8,275 nucleotides of DNA. It comes from Microbacterium sp. GTDB taxonomy: Bacteria; Actinomycetota; Actinomycetes; Actinomycetales; Microbacteriaceae. This document shows, piece by piece, positions 4,866 through 8,275 of this stretch. Position numbers and translations under genes: made by a program. How positions within the stretch are numbered: position 1 is the first letter of the stretch; the number at the start of each line of letters is the position of its first letter. The stretch spans positions 1-8,275 of the forward strand of contig JAJUIM010000072.1 in assembly GCA_029267645.1 (NCBI GenBank), in the 5' to 3' direction. The notes below the pieces were generated by a model. The model worked only from the letters and a program-made list of their open reading frames with translations, had not been told where the DNA came from and made no database searches.

Positions 4866-6341
4866 TCAGGATCCCTGGGTCGCGGCGACCCACTCGAGAT
4901 ACTCCTCGCTCACGGTGCCCGTCACGTAACGCCCGTCGAAGCAGCTGAGGTCGAGGTCGTCGATCGCGATGCCGCTCGCGGCGGATCCCTCGACGATCGC
5001 GTCGCGCAGGTCGTCGATCTCCTGGTACACGAGGTGGTCGGCGCCCAGCTCGTCGCGGATCTCGGGGATCGTGCGGCCGTGCGCGATCAGCTCGGTCGCC
5101 GACGGCATGTTGATGCCGTACACGTGCGGGAAGCGCACGGGCGGCGCGGCCGACGCGAACGAGACGCTCTCGGCGCCCGCGTCGCGCGCCATCTGGATGA
5201 TCTGCCGGCTCGTCGTGCCGCGCACGATCGAGTCGTCGATCAGCAGCACCTTCTTGCCGCGGAACTCCATCGACATGGCGTTGAGCTTCTGGCGCACGCT
5301 CTTCTTGCGGGTCTCCTGGCCCGGCATGATGAACGTGCGGCCGACGTAACGGTTCTTGTAGAAGCCCTCGCGGTACTCGATGCCGAGCACGCGGGCGACC
5401 TCCATCGCGGCGGGACGCGACGAGTCGGGGATCGGCATGACGACGTCGATCTCGTCGGCCGGGATGTGCTTCGCGATCGTCGCCGCGAGCTTCTCGCCCA
5501 TGCGCAGGCGCGTCTCGTAGACGCTCTGGCCGTTCATGACCGAGTCGGGCCGCGCGAGGTAGACGTACTCGAACGAGCACGGCGCGAGGATGGGGTTCTC
5601 GGCGCACTGCTGGCTGAACATCGTGCCGTCGTTCGTGATGAACACGGCCTCGCCCGGCGCGACCTCGCGCACGATCTCGTAGTCGCCGTTCTCGAGCACG
5701 AGCGACTCGCTTGCGACGACCCACTCGCTCTCGCCGTCGGCGGCCGTGCGGCGCCCGAGGATGAGTGGGCGGATGCCGAACGGATCGCGGAACGCGAGAA
5801 GGCCGTAGCCCGCGATGAACGAGATAACGGCGTACGCGCCCTGGATGCGCTTGTGCGTGCGCGCGACGGCCTTGAAGATGCGGTCGGCGTCGAGGTCGAC
5901 GGGGCTCGTCGTCGCTTGCAGCTCGCTCGCGAGCACGTTCAGCAGCAGCTCGGTGTCGCTCGACGAGTTGAGATGGCGGCGGTCCTTGCGCGCCATCTCG
6001 GCCGCGAGCTCGCGCGTGTTCGTGAGGTTGCCGTTGTGGATGAGCGTGATGCCGTACGGAGCGTTGACGTAGAAGGGCTGCGCTTCTTCTTCACTCGAGG
6101 CCGTGCCGCGCGTCGCGTAGCGCACGTGGCCGAGCCCGACGTTGCCGAGCAGCGAGCGCATGTCGCGGGTGCGGAACGCATCGCGCACCATGCCTTTGTT
6201 CTTCGCCATGTGCATGACGCCGTTCGCCTCGGTCGTGGCGATGCCGGTGGCGTCCTGCCCGCGGTGCTGCAGGAGCAGCAGCGCGTCGTAGATGTCCTGA
6301 TTGACGTGGCCGCGACCGACCATTCCGACGATGCCGCACAT
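4866..6341 (-). CDS. purF: Amidophosphoribosyltransferase (glutamine PRPP amidotransferase)
   Basis: A 491-aa enzyme for the first committed step of purine synthesis: PRPP + glutamine + H2O to 5-phosphoribosylamine + glutamate + PPi, in the cytosol. The N-terminal Ntn glutaminase domain has the nucleophile Cys2 directly after Met (MCGIVG), LLLQHRGQDATGIA (22-35), GHVRYATRG (71-79), HNGNLTN (102-108), SSDTELLL (127-134) and DPFGIRPL (186-193). The C-terminal phosphoribosyltransferase domain has the PRPP loop VLLIDDSIVRGTTS (365-378). The start is fixed by the need for an N-terminal Cys, so upstream in-frame codons inside purM are not used, and there is no propeptide. Of the Fe-S ligands known in Bacillus PurF, at least one looks replaced (His406), so a cluster is unlikely. 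It follows purM after 7 nt and is surely co-transcribed. Confidence 0.97.
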   Translation of the reverse strand: MCGIVGMVGRGHVNQDIYDALLLLQHRGQDATGIATTEANGVMHMAKNKGMVRDAFRTRDMRSLLGNVGLGHVRYATRGTASSEEEAQPFYVNAPYGITLIHNGNLTNTRELAAEMARKDRRHLNSSSDTELLLNVLASELQATTSPVDLDADRIFKAVARTHKRIQGAYAVISFIAGYGLLAFRDPFGIRPLILGRRTAADGESEWVVASESLVLENGDYEIVREVAPGEAVFITNDGTMFSQQCAENPILAPCSFEYVYLARPDSVMNGQSVYETRLRMGEKLAATIAKHIPADEIDVVMPIPDSSRPAAMEVARVLGIEYREGFYKNRYVGRTFIMPGQETRKKSVRQKLNAMSMEFRGKKVLLIDDSIVRGTTSRQIIQMARDAGAESVSFASAAPPVRFPHVYGINMPSATELIAHGRTIPEIRDELGADHLVYQEIDDLRDAIVEGSAASGIAIDDLDLSCFDGRYVTGTVSEEYLEWVAATQGS

Positions 6342-6348
6342 GTGGTGT

Positions 6349-7482
6349 TTACTTCGCTCCGTCTGTGTACGTGCCGACGAGGCGCACCGCGCCCCCGTCG
6401 ACGCCCTTCGCACCCTGCTCGTAGTCGTCCGACGGCGCCGCGCCCTCCTGGACGGTGCCCGCCTGCCAGGCGTGGATCCCCTCCGCCTCGATCGCGCGGA
6501 TCGCGGCGTCCGCGTCCGCCGCGTCGACGACCGCGAAGAAGCCGATGCCGAGGTTCCAGGTGCCCTCGGCCTGCTCGAGCGTCGTGCCCGCGATCGCGCT
6601 GAGCGCGCGGAAGACGGGGCTGGGGCTCCACGTCGAGCGGTCGACGTCGGCCCACGTGCCCTTCGGCAGCACGCGCGCGAGGTTCGCCGCGATGCCGCCG
6701 CCCGTCACGTGGCTGAGCGCGTGCACGGATCCGGGCAGCGCGTCGATGAGGCGCAGCAGGGGAAGCGTGTAGAGCCGCGTCGGCTCGAGCAGGGCCTGGC
6801 CCCACGTCGTGCCGAGGTCGGCCGAGTGATCCTCGTAGCCGATCGAGGCGTTCTTCAGGATGTGGCGCACGAGCGAGTAGCCGTTGGAGTGGATGCCGCT
6901 CGAGCCGAGCGCGATGACCGCGTCGCCCGGGCGCACGAGGTGCGCGCCGATCATGGCGTCGGCCTCGACGACGCCCGTCGCCGCGCCCGCCACGTCGTAG
7001 TCGTCGGGGCCCAGCAGGCCAGGGTGCTCGGCCGTCTCGCCGCCCACGAGCGCCGTGCCCGTCGCGCTGCACGCCTCGGCGATGCCGCGCACGATGTCGG
7101 CGATCCGCTCGGGGTGCACCTTGCCCGTCGCGATGTAGTCGGTCATGAACAGCGGCTTCGCGCCCGTCACGACGATGTCGTCGACGACCATGCCGACGAG
7201 ATCCTGGCCGATCGTGTCGTGGATGTCGAGCGCCTGCGCGATCGCGACCTTCGTGCCGACGCCGTCGGTGCTCGTCGCGAGCAGCGGCCGCGTATAGCTC
7301 GTGAGGAAGCTCGCGTCATAGAGCCCCGCGAAGCCGCCGACGCCGCCGAGGACCTCGGGGCCCTGCGTCGCGCGGACCGACGACTTCATGAGCTCGACCG
7401 CGAGGTCGCCCGCGTGCGTGTCGACCCCTGCTTCGGAGTATGTGGACCGGTGCGCACCTTCGGGCGTGGAGGGGGAAGTCAC
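6349..7482 (-). CDS. purM: Phosphoribosylformylglycinamidine cyclo-ligase (AIR synthetase)
   Basis: A 377-aa enzyme that converts FGAM + ATP to aminoimidazole ribotide, the fifth step of purine synthesis. Visible motifs are STDGVGTK (71-78, nucleotide/Mg site), DDIVVTGAKPLFMTDYIATG (101-120), GGETAEHPG (147-155), GSSGIHSNGYSLVR (193-206), HVTGGGIAANL (258-268) and NLGIGF (310-315). It is slightly longer than the usual 345-360 aa, partly from an N-terminal extension before SEAGVD (16-21). The start is GTG at 7482-7480. No Shine-Dalgarno is present, but a -10 hexamer TAATCT (7495-7490) lies 7 nt upstream, which suggests a leaderless start; a later start near residue 15-20 cannot be excluded. 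It precedes purF, the reverse of the purF-purM order common elsewhere. Confidence 0.96.
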   Translation of the reverse strand: MTSPSTPEGAHRSTYSEAGVDTHAGDLAVELMKSSVRATQGPEVLGGVGGFAGLYDASFLTSYTRPLLATSTDGVGTKVAIAQALDIHDTIGQDLVGMVVDDIVVTGAKPLFMTDYIATGKVHPERIADIVRGIAEACSATGTALVGGETAEHPGLLGPDDYDVAGAATGVVEADAMIGAHLVRPGDAVIALGSSGIHSNGYSLVRHILKNASIGYEDHSADLGTTWGQALLEPTRLYTLPLLRLIDALPGSVHALSHVTGGGIAANLARVLPKGTWADVDRSTWSPSPVFRALSAIAGTTLEQAEGTWNLGIGFFAVVDAADADAAIRAIEAEGIHAWQAGTVQEGAAPSDDYEQGAKGVDGGAVRLVGTYTDGAK

Positions 7483-7489
7483 GGAGAAC

Positions 7490-7495
7490 AGATTA
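7490..7495 (-). promoter_or_regulatory. Candidate -10 element for a leaderless purM transcript
   Basis: TAATCT on the minus strand fits TANNNT and ends 7 nt before the GTG of purM. Its TAA is also the stop codon of the upstream membrane-protein gene. No clear -35 is seen. Confidence 0.4.
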
Positions 7496-7849
7496 CCGTT
7501 CGTCGACGCTGTCGACTTCCACCGTCGCCTGCCGCAGCTTGCGCGACACGACGCGGTCGAGGACGAGCGCGATGACCATCATGAGGGCGATCCCGGCGGG
7601 GATGCACCACAGCAGGATGAACCCGAAGGCCTGCGTCTGCGAGTAGCTGACCTCGGTGAACGGGCTCGGCTGGCTCGTGCCGTCGAAGACCGTCGTGAGG
7701 ATGAGCGCCGCGATGATGCCGAGCGCGACGCCGAGCGCGGCGAAGGTGCCGTACTTCGGGGAGCGCCGGATCGTGACCCTGCCCGCCGCGGCGGGGGTCG
7801 TTCGGGAGTTCGCCACGTCGTCGGTGCGAGCCTCGTTCATCCGATCCAT
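7493..7849 (-). CDS. Small two-helix membrane protein of unknown function
   Basis: A 118-aa protein: a polar N-terminus (1-32) ending in the basic RRSPKYG, a first membrane helix (FAALGVALGIIAALILTTVF, about 36-55), a short loop with FTEVSYSQTQ, a second helix (AFGFILLWCIPAGIALMMVIALVL, about 74-97), and a basic then acidic cytoplasmic tail (DRVVSRKLRQATVEVDSVDER). It resembles a conserved Microbacteriaceae family of about 80-120 aa that, as I recall, is sometimes auto-labelled 'potassium transporter Trk'; nothing here supports transport. Start: ATG 7849, or ATG 7840 (115 aa); the only Shine-Dalgarno-like run, GAGGGG (7856-7851), is 1 nt from the first and 10 nt from the second. It lies between the sterol-carrier-like gene and purM, and its stop overlaps the candidate purM -10. 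Confidence 0.72.
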   Translation of the reverse strand: MDRMNEARTDDVANSRTTPAAAGRVTIRRSPKYGTFAALGVALGIIAALILTTVFDGTSQPSPFTEVSYSQTQAFGFILLWCIPAGIALMMVIALVLDRVVSRKLRQATVEVDSVDER

Positions 7850-7884
7850 GCCCCTCAGTCTCGCACCCGCTGCCTGGGAGTGGT

Positions 7885-7904
7885 CGGGACATTCGGTGTG
7901 CCCG
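7885..7904 (-). terminator. Small hairpin after the sterol-carrier-like gene
   Basis: CGGGACA (7885-7891) can pair with TGT-G-CCCG (7897-7904), giving 7 bp with one bulge and a 5-base loop, 3 bases after the stop codon. It could be a weak terminator or an mRNA processing/stability element in the 58-bp spacer. No U-tract follows. Confidence 0.22.
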
Positions 7905-7907
7905 GCC

Positions 7908-8261
7908 TCACCAGCGCACGGGAAGAAGATGCGAGATGTCGGCTCGCGTGCCCGACGCCGAGATGCGCCCGCCCGCCATCGCGTCGGCCCACGCGAGCTC
8001 GCCGGTCGCGAGGGCGATCCAGGTGCCCGCGTCGGTCTCGACGACGTTCGGCGGGGTGCCGCGCGTGTGGGTCGTGCCCTGCACGATCTGCACGGCGCCG
8101 AACGGCGGCACGCGCACCTCGACGCTCTTGCCCGGCGCGCGCTCCTCGAGCAGCTGCAGCAGGTAGCGCACGGCCGTCGCGAGCGCGGGGCGCGGGGCTT
8201 CGCCTGTGCGGGCGACCTCGAGCGCCGCGCGCCCGTCGGCCGTGTCGATCTTGCGGGGCAT
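7908..8261 (-). CDS. Sterol carrier family protein (SCP2/MDMPI C-terminal-like)
   Basis: A 117-aa soluble protein. Residues 5-42 are helical (RAALEVAR..., AVRYLLQLLEERAPG). Then come strands with VEVRVPPFGAVQIVQGTTHTRGTPPNVVETDAGTWIALATGELAW (47-91), and the end is GRISASGTRADISHLLPV (98-115). The patterns VPPFGAVQ, HTRGTPPNVVE, W.ALATG and ASG.RADIS..LP are those of the short actinobacterial 'sterol carrier family protein', related to the SCP2-like C-terminal part of mycothiol-dependent maleylpyruvate isomerases. No catalytic site is visible, so a small-molecule binding role is inferred. Start: ATG 8261; the ATG at 8269 is in another frame. Only 14 bases upstream are visible, so its promoter is outside the window. 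It often lies near purF/purM in this group (recall). Confidence 0.82.
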   Translation of the reverse strand: MPRKIDTADGRAALEVARTGEAPRPALATAVRYLLQLLEERAPGKSVEVRVPPFGAVQIVQGTTHTRGTPPNVVETDAGTWIALATGELAWADAMAGGRISASGTRADISHLLPVRW

Positions 8262-8275
8262 GGATCCATCTTGCC

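Noticed and set aside
4194..6602. An 802-codon open frame on the plus strand across the PGPGW gene and purF
   Set aside because: It is antisense to clearly recognised purF. Its composition is dominated by Arg, Asp, Val, Ala and His as expected for a reverse-frame shadow in GC-rich DNA, and it shows no domain.
6301..7575. A 424-codon open frame on the plus strand opposite purM
   Set aside because: Antisense shadow of purM with Arg/Ala/Asp-rich low-complexity sequence and no ribosome binding site or family match.
7493..7849. Annotation as a potassium transporter
   Set aside because: With only two helices and no selectivity-filter or nucleotide-binding motif, the label sometimes given to this family is not supported.

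Overview
The window is GC-rich DNA packed with genes, with the strong C/G bias at third codon positions typical of a high-GC actinobacterium. The gene set (sterol-carrier-like protein and small two-helix membrane protein next to purM/purF, a PGPGW-domain protein, a DUF4097/PadR pair, a TipA-like MerR regulator with an HdeD-like protein) suggests Microbacteriaceae, for example a Microbacterium relative. That placement is inference from recall, not from a search. I see no rRNA, tRNA, CRISPR array, insertion sequence or phage gene, and no stretch above 150 bases without a gene.

Left part (1-2879, all minus strand): two transcription units. DUF4097 (2879-2019) and a PadR regulator (2019-1423) overlap by one base and are followed by a strong GC hairpin. 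Downstream come a FUSC-type membrane protein (1285-152) and, 13 bp later, the N-terminus of an MFS transporter running off the left edge. This is a regulator-plus-efflux layout.

Middle (2880-4420, plus strand): a 150-bp divergent control region, then a MerR regulator with a C-terminal TipAS-like ligand domain (3030-3803) and an HdeD/DUF308-type six-helix membrane protein (3842-4420). The merR promoter has the 19-bp -35/-10 spacer and central inverted repeat expected for MerR autoregulation. The gene also carries a well-placed internal Shine-Dalgarno and ATG that would release the ligand domain alone, as in Streptomyces tipA.

Right part (4422-8261, minus strand): a PGPGW (TIGR02611-like) membrane protein whose stop lies 1 bp from the convergent HdeD stop; then purF, purM, a two-helix membrane protein and a sterol-carrier-like protein, transcribed in the reverse order. 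PurM (step 5) and PurF (step 1) belong to de novo purine synthesis.

The most interesting non-coding signal is a 14-bp near-palindrome found twice (13/14 identical), once in the DUF4097-padR promoter and once in the promoter of the PGPGW gene 1.9 kb away. This suggests a small regulon, perhaps of the PadR protein. I do not see a clearly new multi-gene system; the novelty here is regulatory.
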